DNA of 10,960 nucleotides from Actinomycetes bacterium (GTDB lineage: Bacteria; Actinomycetota; Actinomycetes; Actinomycetales; Microbacteriaceae), in the NCBI GenBank assembly GCA_023386675.1, contig JAEWJG010000342.1, positions 1 to 10,960 of the forward strand, in the 5' to 3' direction. The position numbers and the translations under genes were made by a program. This document shows, piece by piece, positions 1 to 6,538 of the stretch; positions within the stretch are counted from its first letter, which is position 1; the number at the start of each line of letters is the position of its first letter. The notes under the pieces are model-generated. The model saw only the letters and a program-made list of their open reading frames with translations, was not told the origin of the DNA and did not search any database.

Positions 1-862
1 CGAGGCCTGCGGCCATCAGCATGGCGGGCCAGATGACCGCGTGGAAGCGCAGGATGTCCTTCCCGACCAGGTGGTTCGCGGGCCAGCGGCGGGCGAACTC
101 CTCGTCGTCCTGCCCGTAGCCGACAGCGGTGATGTAGTTGAGGAGGGCGTCGAACCACACGTACACGACGTGCGACTCGTCCCACGGCACCTTGATGCCC
201 CAGTCGAAGCTCGACCGCGAGATGGAGAGGTCGCTCAGGCCCTGCCGCACGAAGCTGACGACCTCGTTGCGCGCCGACTCGGGCTGCACGAAGTCCGGCC
301 GCTCCTCGTAGAGCGACAGCAGACGGTCGGCGAACTGGCTCATCCGGAAGAAGTAGTTCTTCTCCTGCAGCAGCTCCAGCGGCTTCGAGTGGATGGCGCA
401 GACCTTCTGGCCCTCGTACTCCCCTGTGCCGTCGACGATCTCGCTCTGCGGCTTGAACTCCTCGCAGCCGACGCAGTACAGCGCCTCGTACTCGCCGGCG
501 TAGATGTAGCCGTCGTCGTAGAGCTTCTGCAGGAACTTCTGGACGTTGACCTCGTGCCGCTCGTCGGTGGTGCGGATGAAGTCGTCGTTGGAGATGTCGA
601 TGGTCTCGAGCAGCGGCAGCCACTCCTCCGTCACCAGCTTGTCCGCCCACTGCTTCGGCGTGGTGCCGTTGGCGGTGGCGGTGCGGAGGATCTTCTGACC
701 GTGCTCGTCGGTGCCGGTCAGCAGCCAGGTGTCGTCGCCCGCCTGACGGTGCCAGCGGGCCAGCACGTCGGCCGCGACCTCCGTGTAGGCGTGCCCGATG
801 TGCGGGACATCATTCACGTAGAAGATCGGCGTGGTGATGTAGAAGGAAGAGCCATCGGACAT
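1..862 (-). CDS. metG: Methionyl-tRNA synthetase, N-terminal part (C-terminus beyond window)
   Basis: Class I aminoacyl-tRNA synthetase that charges tRNA-Met with methionine in the cytoplasm, for both initiation and elongation. I translated the minus strand from the ATG at 862, giving 287 residues still open at the window edge. The Rossmann catalytic domain starts at once: FYITTPIFYVND at residues 7-18, the HIGH signature at 21-24, and LLTGTDEHGQK at 47-57. The connective domain has a zinc knuckle with C130, C133, C155 and H158 as probable ligands. VVYVWFDALLNYIT (232-245) and HLVGKDILRFHAVIWPA (264-280) are further family blocks. The KMSKS loop and anticodon-binding domain must lie beyond position 1. 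The gene follows rsmI on the same strand after a 41-nt gap that contains its own -10-like hexamer. Identification is firm; only the length is unknown. Confidence 0.97.
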   Translation of the reverse strand, partial: MSDGSSFYITTPIFYVNDVPHIGHAYTEVAADVLARWHRQAGDDTWLLTGTDEHGQKILRTATANGTTPKQWADKLVTEEWLPLLETIDISNDDFIRTTDERHEVNVQKFLQKLYDDGYIYAGEYEALYCVGCEEFKPQSEIVDGTGEYEGQKVCAIHSKPLELLQEKNYFFRMSQFADRLLSLYEERPDFVQPESARNEVVSFVRQGLSDLSISRSSFDWGIKVPWDESHVVYVWFDALLNYITAVGYGQDDEEFARRWPANHLVGKDILRFHAVIWPAMLMAAGL

Positions 863-869
863 GGTGACT

Positions 870-875
870 ATCCTA
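870..875 (-). promoter_or_regulatory. -10 hexamer (TAGGAT) for metG, probably leaderless
   Basis: TAGGAT on the minus strand ends 7 nt before the metG ATG, so transcription would start at or next to the start codon. It lies in the 41-nt rsmI-metG gap, giving metG a promoter of its own despite the upstream co-directional gene. No convincing -35 is visible. The AGGA inside the hexamer is 8 nt from ATG and could instead serve as a weak Shine-Dalgarno. Confidence 0.5.
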
Positions 876-903
876 CGGGCGCGGGCGCGCGTGAAATCGT
901 GTG

Positions 904-1734
904 TTACTCCGCCTGTGGAGAACGTCGCGCCAGCGCCGCCTGGTACAGGTCGCGCTTGCCGAGACCCGTCGCCTCCGCGACCTCCGCGGCCGCGTCCTTC
1001 AGCCGCGTCCCGGCGGCCACCAGCGCGAGCACCTGCTCCACCGCCGCCTCGGGATCGGCCGCCCGCGCGGGGGCGCCGGCCACCACGATCACGATCTCGC
1101 CGCGGACGCCGTCGGCGGCCCACTCCGCGAGCTCCGCCGCGGTGCCGCGCCGGACCTCTTCGTACAGCTTCGTCAGCTCCCGGCAGACCACCGCTCGCCG
1201 GTCGACGCCCAACACGGCGGCGATGTCGCCGAGGGAGGCGGCGAGCCGGTTGGGCGACTCGAAGAACACCATGGTCCGCGGCTCGGCCGCGAGAGCGCGC
1301 AGGGCCGACGTGCGCTCCCCCTGCTTGCGCGGGAGGAAGCCCTCGAACGTGAAGCGGTCGGTCGGCAGCCCGGAGACGGCGAGCGCCGTGAGCACCGCTG
1401 AGGGCCCGGGCAGCGCGGTGACGCCCACTCCGGCCGCGGCCGCCGCCTCGACCAGGTGGAAGCCGGGGTCGCTCACGGTCGGCATCCCCGCGTCGGACAG
1501 CAGCACCACATCCTGATCGCGCGCCAGCTCGACCAGCTCACCGGCGCGGTCGCGCTCGTTGTGGTCGTGCAGGGCGATCAGGCGCGGGCGGTTCTCGACG
1601 CCGAGACCGGCGAGCAGACGCTGCGCGACGCGGGTGTCCTCGGCCGCCACGACGGTCGCCTCGCTCAGCACCTCGACGAGGCGGCGGGACGCGTCGCCGA
1701 GGTTGCCGATGGGCGTGGCGGCGAGGATGATCAT
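904..1734 (-). CDS. rsmI: 16S rRNA (cytidine(1402)-2'-O)-methyltransferase RsmI
   Basis: SAM-dependent enzyme that methylates the ribose 2'-O of C1402 in 16S rRNA, in the ribosomal P site, contributing to decoding fidelity. The 276-residue product has the full tetrapyrrole-methylase-fold signature set: TPIGNLGD at 7-14, AEDTR at 31-35, LLSDAGMPTVSDPG at 78-91, ALPGPSA at 107-113, FEGFLPRK at 130-137, FFESPNRL at 157-164 and CRELTKLYEEV at 184-194. I chose the ATG at 1734 because the family begins with the short strand MIILAATPIGN; the open frame continues 28 codons further upstream without resembling the family. The start is preceded directly by six G residues, and a CAGACT hexamer sits 6 nt upstream. 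It is divergent from pmt (71-nt gap between the starts) and precedes metG. The rsmI/pmt/metG neighbourhood is also found in mycobacteria. The stop is TAA. Confidence 0.95.
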   Translation of the reverse strand: MIILAATPIGNLGDASRRLVEVLSEATVVAAEDTRVAQRLLAGLGVENRPRLIALHDHNERDRAGELVELARDQDVVLLSDAGMPTVSDPGFHLVEAAAAAGVGVTALPGPSAVLTALAVSGLPTDRFTFEGFLPRKQGERTSALRALAAEPRTMVFFESPNRLAASLGDIAAVLGVDRRAVVCRELTKLYEEVRRGTAAELAEWAADGVRGEIVIVVAGAPARAADPEAAVEQVLALVAAGTRLKDAAAEVAEATGLGKRDLYQAALARRSPQAE

Positions 1735-1740
1735 CCCCCC

Positions 1741-1746
1741 AGTCTG
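1741..1746 (-). promoter_or_regulatory. Possible -10 element (CAGACT) for rsmI
   Basis: CAGACT on the minus strand ends 6 nt before the rsmI ATG. It has the A at position 2 and T at position 6 of TANNNT but lacks the first T. The spacing matches that of the better hexamers elsewhere in this window, which is the main reason to list it. Confidence 0.3.
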
Positions 1747-1793
1747 ACAGCCGGAACAGCGCCCGCCGAAAGGCGACTCGGAGCCTCCGCCTC

Positions 1794-1799
1794 TAGCAT
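1794..1799 (+). promoter_or_regulatory. -10 hexamer (TAGCAT) for pmt, probably leaderless
   Basis: TAGCAT ends 6 nt before the GTG at 1806 and 3 nt before the GTG at 1803. No Shine-Dalgarno is visible upstream of either. The ATG overlapping the hexamer's end (1798) reads into a TGA after two codons and cannot be the start. The spacing favours a leaderless transcript beginning at GTG 1806. Confidence 0.5.
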
Positions 1800-1805
1800 G
1801 GCGTG

Positions 1806-3419
1806 GTGACCTTCGCACCCCCGACCGACGTCGCCGCCGCGCACCGCGCCGCCGAGCCCGTCGGCAGCCGCCTCGACGACTGGTGGGCGCGCGTCCTGCG
1901 CACCCCGACGCAGATGCGGCTCTGGTACTGGGGAGCGCCGGTCGGCGTGACCCTGCTCGCCGCGATCCTCCGGATGTGGAACCTCGGCCAGCCGCACTCG
2001 CTGGTCTTCGACGAGACGTTCTACGTGAAGGACAGCTGGTCCCTCTGGAACCTCGGCTACGAGGGCAGCTGGCCGGACAAGGCCGACAGCCGGTTCGCGG
2101 CGGGCGACACGCAGATCTTCTCGTCCGATCCGTCGTTCGTCGCGCATCCCCCGCTCGGCAAGTGGCTGATCGCGCTCGGGATGGCCGCCACCGGCGCGGG
2201 CAACTCGTTCGGCTGGCGCATCTCGACGGCGGTCGTCGGCACGATCGCGGTCCTGCTCGTCTTCCTCATCGCCCGGGCGCTCTTCCGCTCGACGATGATC
2301 GCCTCGATCGCGGGCTTCCTGTTCGCGATCGACGGCCACGCCATCGTGATGAGCCGCGTGGCGCTGCTCGACAACTTCGTGATGTTCTTCGCGCTGCTGG
2401 CGTTCGGCTGCATCCTGCTGGACCGGCGATGGACGGCGGATCGGCTCGCCGCGCGGGTGGCCGCCGAACGGTCGGTGGGGCGCGACCCGGCCTGGGGCCC
2501 GGCGCTGTGGTGGCGGCCGTGGCTGATCTCCGCGGGCCTCCTCTGCGGGCTGTGCGCCGGCGTGAAGTGGACGGGGTTCTACTTCCTCGCCTTCTTCGCC
2601 GTCTACACCGTGGTGGTGGATGTGGTGGCCCGCCGCCGCGAGAAGCTCCCCTTCTACATCAGCGGCGCGCTGCTCAAGCAGGCCCCGGCGACCTTCGTGC
2701 TGATGGTGCCGATCGCCTTCGTGACCTACGTCGCCTGCTGGGCGGGCTGGATCTTCACGAGCGACGGCTACTACCGGCACTGGGCCCAATCGGTCCACAT
2801 GCAGTGGACGGGCGGCCTCGCCTGGGTTCCGCTGTGGATCCAGAACCTCTGGCACTACCAGACCGAGATGTACGGCTACAGCATTAACCTGCACACGCCG
2901 CACCCGTACCAGTCGAACCCGCTGACGTGGACGCTGATGCTGCGGCCGACGAGCATGTACTACGTCGGCACGTCGCAGGGACAAAACGGCTGCACGTCCT
3001 CCGCGTGCTCCGCGGCGATCACCTCGCTGGGCAACCCGCTGATCTGGTGGGCGGCGACGGCGGCGATCCTGTTCCTGGTGTACTGGCTGATCCGGACGCG
3101 CGACTGGCGCATCGGCCTCATCCTCACAGGCCTCGCGGCAGGCTACCTGCCGTGGTGGCTGTACATGGGGCGCACGATCTTCACGTTCTACTCGATCGCC
3201 TTCGAGCCGTACCTGATCCTCGCCCTGACGGCCGTGATCGCGATGGTGCTGGGCAGCCGGAGGGACCCAGAGCGGAGGAGGTCGCGCGGCATCGTCTGGA
3301 CCGGCGTCTTCCTGGCCGCGTGCGCGGTGGTGACGGCCTTCTTCTACCCGATCTGGACCGGCCAGCAGGTGCCGTTCTGGTTCTGGCAGATCCACATGTG
3401 GCTGCCCAGCTGGGTCTGA
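1806..3419 (+). CDS. pmt: Protein O-mannosyltransferase (GT39, PMT family)
   Basis: Membrane glycosyltransferase that transfers mannose from polyprenyl-phosphate-mannose to Ser/Thr of exported proteins during Sec-dependent translocation. The product is about 537 residues, the usual length for actinobacterial PMT. A cytoplasmic N-terminus is followed by a first membrane segment near residues 42-56. The first extracytoplasmic loop carries the essential acidic pair D69-E70 in FDETFYVKD, then HPPLGKW at 114-120, a family block. Several hydrophobic helices follow, and a block with HTPHPYQSNP and WTLMLRPTSMYY leads into the C-terminal four-helix PMT_4TMC region, ending FWFWQIHMWLPSWV. Start: GTG 1803 and GTG 1806 are adjacent in-frame codons; I prefer 1806 for its 6-nt spacing to TAGCAT. 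Divergent from rsmI, as in mycobacteria. It implies that secreted glycoproteins exist in this organism. The hairpin after its stop may separate it from the protease gene. Confidence 0.95.
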   Translation: MTFAPPTDVAAAHRAAEPVGSRLDDWWARVLRTPTQMRLWYWGAPVGVTLLAAILRMWNLGQPHSLVFDETFYVKDSWSLWNLGYEGSWPDKADSRFAAGDTQIFSSDPSFVAHPPLGKWLIALGMAATGAGNSFGWRISTAVVGTIAVLLVFLIARALFRSTMIASIAGFLFAIDGHAIVMSRVALLDNFVMFFALLAFGCILLDRRWTADRLAARVAAERSVGRDPAWGPALWWRPWLISAGLLCGLCAGVKWTGFYFLAFFAVYTVVVDVVARRREKLPFYISGALLKQAPATFVLMVPIAFVTYVACWAGWIFTSDGYYRHWAQSVHMQWTGGLAWVPLWIQNLWHYQTEMYGYSINLHTPHPYQSNPLTWTLMLRPTSMYYVGTSQGQNGCTSSACSAAITSLGNPLIWWAATAAILFLVYWLIRTRDWRIGLILTGLAAGYLPWWLYMGRTIFTFYSIAFEPYLILALTAVIAMVLGSRRDPERRRSRGIVWTGVFLAACAVVTAFFYPIWTGQQVPFWFWQIHMWLPSWV

Positions 3420-3421
3420 CG

Positions 3422-3447
3422 CTGCCTCTGTGCCGTGTCGGAGGCGG
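3422..3447 (+). terminator. Hairpin just after the pmt stop
   Basis: CTGCCTC (3422-3428) pairs with GAGGCGG (3441-3447), seven base pairs including one G-U, around a 12-nt loop. It starts 3 nt past the pmt stop and has no U-tract. It may be a U-less actinobacterial terminator. It covers the extended GTG (3435) of the next gene, which argues against that start. Confidence 0.35.
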
Positions 3448-3451
3448 GTGG

Positions 3452-3457
3452 TAGACC
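3452..3457 (+). promoter_or_regulatory. Possible -10 element (TAGACC) for the sedolisin gene
   Basis: TAGACC ends 7 nt before ATG 3465, the same distance as in neighbouring genes, but its last base is C instead of T. The GAAGGG between it and the ATG resembles a Shine-Dalgarno but is only 1 nt from the start, too close for normal use. Confidence 0.3.
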
Positions 3458-3464
3458 GAAGGGT

Positions 3465-5057
3465 ATGAGCGATGCCGAGCAGCCCCTCGATCTGGTCCCC
3501 CTCCCCGGGAGCGAGCGCCCCGAGCGTTCCGGCTTCCGCGCCCACGGCGGCCTCGCGCCGGGATCGCGGGTCGAAGCGACACTCGTGCTGCGGAGGCGGG
3601 CCGAGCTTCCCTCGACGGCGTTCACGCAGCCGCTCAGCCGTGACGAGTTGGCGGAGCGGTACGGCGCGACCCCCGAGGACGTCCAGCTGGTCCGCAGCAC
3701 GCTCGAGAGCCTCGGCCTGACGGTGGAGGATGTGGATGCGGGAGCCCGCCGCGTCCGCGTCGCCGGCCCGGTCGAGACGGTCGCGCGGGTGTTCGGCACC
3801 GATCTGGCGGAGTCGACCCGGGAGGACGCCGGCGAGCAGGCGCCGCGGTACCGGCAGCGTTCCGGGGGCCTGAGCATCCCGGCCGCGCTGTCCGGCGTCG
3901 TCACGGCCGTGCTCGGCCTCGACAACCGACCGCAGGCCCGCGCGCAGTTCCGGTATGTGCCCGCAGCCGCCGTCAACACGAGCTACACGCCGCCGCAGCT
4001 GGGCGCGGTGTACTCGTTCCCCGAAGGCACCGACGGCAGCGGGCAGACGATCGCGATCATCGAGCTCGGCGGAGGGTACGTCCAATCCGATCTCGACACC
4101 TACTTCGCGGGTCTCGGCATCCCGACGCCGTCGGTCACCGCGGTGGGCGTGGACGGCGGCTCGAACGCGCCGGACGGCAACGCGAACGGCGCCGACGGCG
4201 AGGTCATGCTCGACATCGAGGTGGCGGGCGCACTGGCGCCGAAGGCGTCCATCGTCGTGTACTTCGCGCCCAACACCGACGCCGGGTTCCTGGATGCGGT
4301 GAGCACCGCCGCCCACGCCGATCCGACACCTGCCGCGATCAGCATCAGCTGGGGCCAATCGGAGGACCAGTGGACCGCCCAGGCGCGCACCGCCTTCGAT
4401 CAGGCGCTCCAGGATGCTGCCGCTCTCGGCGCCACGACGACCGTCGCCGCCGGAGACGACGGCAGCAGCGACCGCGTCGGTGACGGGAAGCCGCACGTCG
4501 ACTTCCCCGCGTCGTCGCCGCACGCGCTCGCCTGCGGCGGCACGCGGCTCGAGGCCGACCCCTCGACGGGCGCGGTCCGCTCCGAGACGGTCTGGAACAA
4601 CGGCACCGGTGCCGGCGCGACCGGAGGCGGCGTCAGCGCCGTGTTCCCGCTGCCGTCCTGGCAGAAGGGAGTCGGCGTGCCGTCGGGCGCCGGCGGGACG
4701 GACGCGGGCGGCGCCGCGAACGGTCCCGGCGGCCGCGGCGTACCGGACGTGTCCGCGGTGGCGGATCCGCGGACCGGGTACAAGGTCCGGGTCGACGGCC
4801 AGGACATCGTGATCGGCGGCACGAGCGCCGTCGCCCCGCTCTGGGCCGCGCTGGTCGCGCGCCTGGCGCAGTCGACCGGCAAGCCGCTCGGACTCGCCCA
4901 GCCCGCGCTGTACGACTCGATCCGCGCCGGTCAGGTGGCCGCCGGTTTCCGTGACATCACCGTGGGCGACAACGGCTCCTACACCGCCGCCGACGGCTGG
5001 GACGCGTGCACCGGTCTCGGGGTTCCGGACGGCACGAAGCTGCTCTCGTCGCTGTGA
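3465..5057 (+). CDS. Sedolisin/kumamolisin-type serine-carboxyl peptidase (S53) with pro-domain
   Basis: Endopeptidase of family S53, with a subtilisin-like fold and a Ser-Glu-Asp triad active at acid pH. The family is made as a proenzyme that removes its own N-terminus. With ATG 3465 the product is 530 residues. Residues about 25-160 match the pro-kumamolisin activation domain (VEATLVLRRR near 36-45; VVTAVLGLDNRP near 145-156). The catalytic domain begins around SYTPPQLGAVYSFPEG. Visible catalytic residues are E246 and D250 in GEVMLDIEVAG, D331 in AAGDDGSS (oxyanion-hole Asp), and S454 in GGTSAVAP. The end, FRDITVGDNG...GWDACTGLG, matches the family calcium site. An in-frame GTG at 3435 would add ten residues but lies in a hairpin. 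The N-terminus is acidic and polar, with no hydrophobic signal peptide, although the enzyme class usually acts outside the cell. Kumamolisin-type precursors known to me also start without an obvious signal. The family call is firm; the export route is unknown. Confidence 0.95.
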   Translation: MSDAEQPLDLVPLPGSERPERSGFRAHGGLAPGSRVEATLVLRRRAELPSTAFTQPLSRDELAERYGATPEDVQLVRSTLESLGLTVEDVDAGARRVRVAGPVETVARVFGTDLAESTREDAGEQAPRYRQRSGGLSIPAALSGVVTAVLGLDNRPQARAQFRYVPAAAVNTSYTPPQLGAVYSFPEGTDGSGQTIAIIELGGGYVQSDLDTYFAGLGIPTPSVTAVGVDGGSNAPDGNANGADGEVMLDIEVAGALAPKASIVVYFAPNTDAGFLDAVSTAAHADPTPAAISISWGQSEDQWTAQARTAFDQALQDAAALGATTTVAAGDDGSSDRVGDGKPHVDFPASSPHALACGGTRLEADPSTGAVRSETVWNNGTGAGATGGGVSAVFPLPSWQKGVGVPSGAGGTDAGGAANGPGGRGVPDVSAVADPRTGYKVRVDGQDIVIGGTSAVAPLWAALVARLAQSTGKPLGLAQPALYDSIRAGQVAAGFRDITVGDNGSYTAADGWDACTGLGVPDGTKLLSSL

Positions 5058-5064
5058 GCCGACG

Positions 5065-5081
5065 GGGCCGCAAGCCGGCCC
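5065..5081 (+). terminator. GC hairpin after the sedolisin stop
   Basis: GGGCCG (5065-5070) and CGGCCC (5076-5081) form a perfect 6-bp stem with a 5-nt CAAGC loop, 7 nt past the TGA. There is no U-tract, so it is at best a U-less terminator or an mRNA 3'-end stabiliser. Confidence 0.35.
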
Positions 5082-5107
5082 GGTCGATGGTCGTCCGGCG
5101 GTCCCGC

Positions 5108-5113
5108 CAGAAT
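5108..5113 (+). promoter_or_regulatory. -10 hexamer (CAGAAT) for the yeiH-family gene
   Basis: CAGAAT ends 7 nt before GTG 5121. The seven bases between are GGGAGGA, a Shine-Dalgarno-like run that touches the GTG. Either a leaderless start or a tightly spaced ribosome site is possible. Confidence 0.4.
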
Positions 5114-5120
5114 GGGAGGA

Positions 5121-6143
5121 GTGAGCACCCCGCAGGCGCCCGTCCGCCGTCCCCTCCCCTGGCTCCCCGGCCTGCTGGTGTGCGCGCTCGCGGCCGCCGC
5201 GGCATGGGCAGTGCACTGGCTCGCGCCCGCGGTGCCGCTCCTGACCGCAGCCGTCGTGCTGGGCATCCTCGTCGGGCAGCTGCCGGTCGCTCGCCCGGCG
5301 GTGACCGGTGCGCTGGCGCCGGGGCTGTCCCTCAGTGCGAAGCGCCTGATGCGGATCGGCGTGGTGCTGCTCGGGCTCAAGCTGAGCCTCGCCGACATCG
5401 CCGGTCTGGGCTGGGCGGCCATCCTGTCCACCGTCGCCGTGGTGCTGATCAGCTTCGCGGGCACGTTCGCGATCGGGAGGCTGCTGCGGCTGCCCGGGCA
5501 CCAGCCGCTGCTGATCGCCACCGGCTTCTCGATCTGCGGCGCCTCGGCCATCGGCGCGATGAGCGGCGTGGTGAAGCCGAAAGACGAGGAGGCGGCCACC
5601 CCGGTCGCGCTCGTGACCCTGTGCGGGACGCTGGCGATCTTCGTGCTGCCGCTGCTGTGGCATCCACTGGGCCTGGATGCCGTGCAGTTCGGGCACTGGG
5701 TCGGCGCCGGGGTCCACGACGTCGGCCAGGTGGTCGCGACTGCACAACTCGCCGGGGCGGCGGCGCTGTCGGTGGCCGTCGTGGTCAAGCTCACGCGGGT
5801 GCTCATGCTGGCGCCGATGGTCGCGATCGCCTCCGTGGTGGAGCGCCGGCGTCACGTCGAGGGCGACCCGGCGGCGAAGCGTCCGCCGATCGTGCCGCTC
5901 TTCGTCGCCGGCTTCCTGCTCGCGGTGCTGATCCGGACGTTCCTGCCGCTGCCCGCCGCGGTGACCGACGGCGCCGACACGGTGCAGACCGTGCTGCTCG
6001 CGATGGCGCTGTTCGGGCTCGGGACCGCGGTGCGCCTCCGGTCGTTGATCGGCACGGGCTGGCGCGCCCTGGTGACGGGCCTCGCCTCCTGGGCGCTGAT
6101 CGCGGCGCTCGCGCTCGGCGCGGTCTGGCTGACCGCGCGCTGA
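5121..6143 (+). CDS. YeiH/UPF0324 family putative anion (sulfate) exporter, membrane protein
   Basis: Polytopic inner-membrane protein of the Cons_hypoth698 (UPF0324) family, often annotated as putative sulfate exporter; the substrate is not proven for most members. The 340-residue product is hydrophobic throughout, with about ten predicted membrane segments. Helices start near residue 13 (LPWLPGLLVCALAAAAAWAV) and end with SWALIAALALGAVWL near 323-337. Family blocks are RIGVVLLGLKLSLADI (78-93), GFSICGASAIGA (135-146), GAGVHDVGQVVATAQL (195-210) and a cytosolic charged loop VERRRHVEGDPAAKR (240-254). I chose GTG 5121; the in-frame ATG at 5112 adds only three residues and overlaps the -10-like CAGAAT. 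It converges with sugE, their stop codons being 1 nt apart, so any terminator must lie inside a coding region. No neighbouring gene reveals the substrate; the call is by family only. Confidence 0.88.
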   Translation: MSTPQAPVRRPLPWLPGLLVCALAAAAAWAVHWLAPAVPLLTAAVVLGILVGQLPVARPAVTGALAPGLSLSAKRLMRIGVVLLGLKLSLADIAGLGWAAILSTVAVVLISFAGTFAIGRLLRLPGHQPLLIATGFSICGASAIGAMSGVVKPKDEEAATPVALVTLCGTLAIFVLPLLWHPLGLDAVQFGHWVGAGVHDVGQVVATAQLAGAAALSVAVVVKLTRVLMLAPMVAIASVVERRRHVEGDPAAKRPPIVPLFVAGFLLAVLIRTFLPLPAAVTDGADTVQTVLLAMALFGLGTAVRLRSLIGTGWRALVTGLASWALIAALALGAVWLTAR

Positions 6144-6144
6144 G

Positions 6145-6459
6145 CTACTCGACCAGCTTCAGCCCGATCACGCAGCCGACGAGACCGACGATCAGCAGCG
6201 CCTTCACGAGCGAGAAGCCGTCCCCGCCGAACAGCATGGCGTAGAGCACCGTGAGCGCCGCGCCGATCCCGACCCACACCGCGTAGGCCGTGCCCGTCGA
6301 GATCTCGCGCATGGCGAAGGCGAGTCCGCCCATGGACGCCACGAGCGCGCCCGCGAAGACGACGGTCGGCCACAGGCGGGTGAGGCCCTCCGACTTGCCG
6401 AGGGCGGTAGCCCAGACGGCTTCGAGGACACCCGAGAGGACGAGGACGATCCAGGACAT
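6145..6459 (-). CDS. sugE: SMR-family guanidinium exporter (SugE/Gdx)
   Basis: Small multidrug resistance family protein of the Gdx (SugE) subtype, which works as a dual-topology dimer exchanging protons for guanidinium across the cytoplasmic membrane. The 104-residue product has four membrane helices. It shows the central acidic residue E13 (SGVLEAVWATALGKSEG, 9-25), W16, S42, and the Gdx-type block GTAYAVWVGIGA (56-67) with Y59 and W62. I chose ATG 6459 over a 26-codon longer frame because SMR proteins begin directly with helix 1. An AAGGAG Shine-Dalgarno also sits 7 nt upstream, and the longer frame would run through the riboswitch. The guanidine-III riboswitch in its leader (6473-6513) strongly supports guanidinium, not generic drugs or quaternary amines, as the substrate. 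Its stop lies 1 nt from the convergent yeiH-family stop. Confidence 0.95.
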   Translation of the reverse strand: MSWIVLVLSGVLEAVWATALGKSEGLTRLWPTVVFAGALVASMGGLAFAMREISTGTAYAVWVGIGAALTVLYAMLFGGDGFSLVKALLIVGLVGCVIGLKLVE

Positions 6460-6466
6460 GATCCGG

Positions 6467-6472
6467 CTCCTT
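6467..6472 (-). promoter_or_regulatory. Shine-Dalgarno (AAGGAG) of sugE, next to the riboswitch
   Basis: AAGGAG lies 7 nt before the sugE ATG and begins at the very next base after the riboswitch. It is one of the few canonical ribosome sites in the window. It can be caught in a hairpin: CTGGC (6478-6474) with GCCGG (6467-6463), closing a CAAGGA loop. That hairpin uses the same CTGGC that forms riboswitch helix P2. Confidence 0.75.
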
Positions 6473-6513
6473 GGCCAGTCTTGTCGCTCACCGGGTACTG
6501 ATCCGTCGTCCGG
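6473..6513 (-). ncRNA. Guanidine-III (ykkC-III) riboswitch controlling sugE
   Basis: A 41-nt stretch of the sugE leader matches the guanidine-III aptamer class as I recall it. It has a 5' CCGGACGA (6513-6506), GTACCCGGT (6498-6490) and GACAAGAC (6486-6479), in the order and at the spacing of characterised actinobacterial members. Helix P1 joins the 5' CCGG to the CCGG of ACCCGGT. P2 joins GGATCAGT (6504-6497) to ACTGGCC (6479-6473), seven pairs including a G-U, with one bulged A. Together they make the H-type pseudoknot of this class, whose ligand is guanidinium. The class is known upstream of SMR exporters, exactly as here. The 3' end abuts the Shine-Dalgarno, so control is probably at translation. 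The call rests on sequence comparison from memory; a covariance-model hit would settle it. Confidence 0.87.
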
Positions 6514-6530
6514 GGCCCGGAAAACGGGCC
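6514..6530 (-). other. 5' hairpin of the sugE leader
   Basis: On the minus strand GGCCCG (6530-6525) and CGGGCC (6519-6514) form a perfect 6-bp stem around a TTTTC loop. The hairpin ends at the base before the riboswitch and would start within a few nucleotides of the predicted transcription start. It may protect the 5' end or insulate aptamer folding; its function is inferred. Confidence 0.55.
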
Positions 6531-6538
6531 TGGGCACG

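Noticed and set aside
877..891. GC-alternating run (gggcgcgggcgcgcg) between rsmI and metG, as a Z-DNA or repeat element
   Set aside because: Short and ordinary for DNA of about 70% GC; it is the spacer upstream of the metG -10.
41..1516. Plus-strand frame of 491 codons
   Set aside because: It is antisense to metG and rsmI and its composition (R, A, S, V rich) matches no family. The minus-strand genes carry HIGH and RsmI motifs.
1798..1809. ATG at 1798 as a start for pmt
   Set aside because: It reads ATG GCG TGG TGA and stops after three codons; the PMT frame begins at GTG 1803/1806.
1731..5855. Open reading frame of 1374 codons on the minus strand
   Set aside because: It lies antisense to pmt, the sedolisin and the yeiH-family gene, all of which have clear family motifs. 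Its translation is low-complexity R/G/A/H/D-rich. This is the usual stop-free shadow of strong third-position GC bias.
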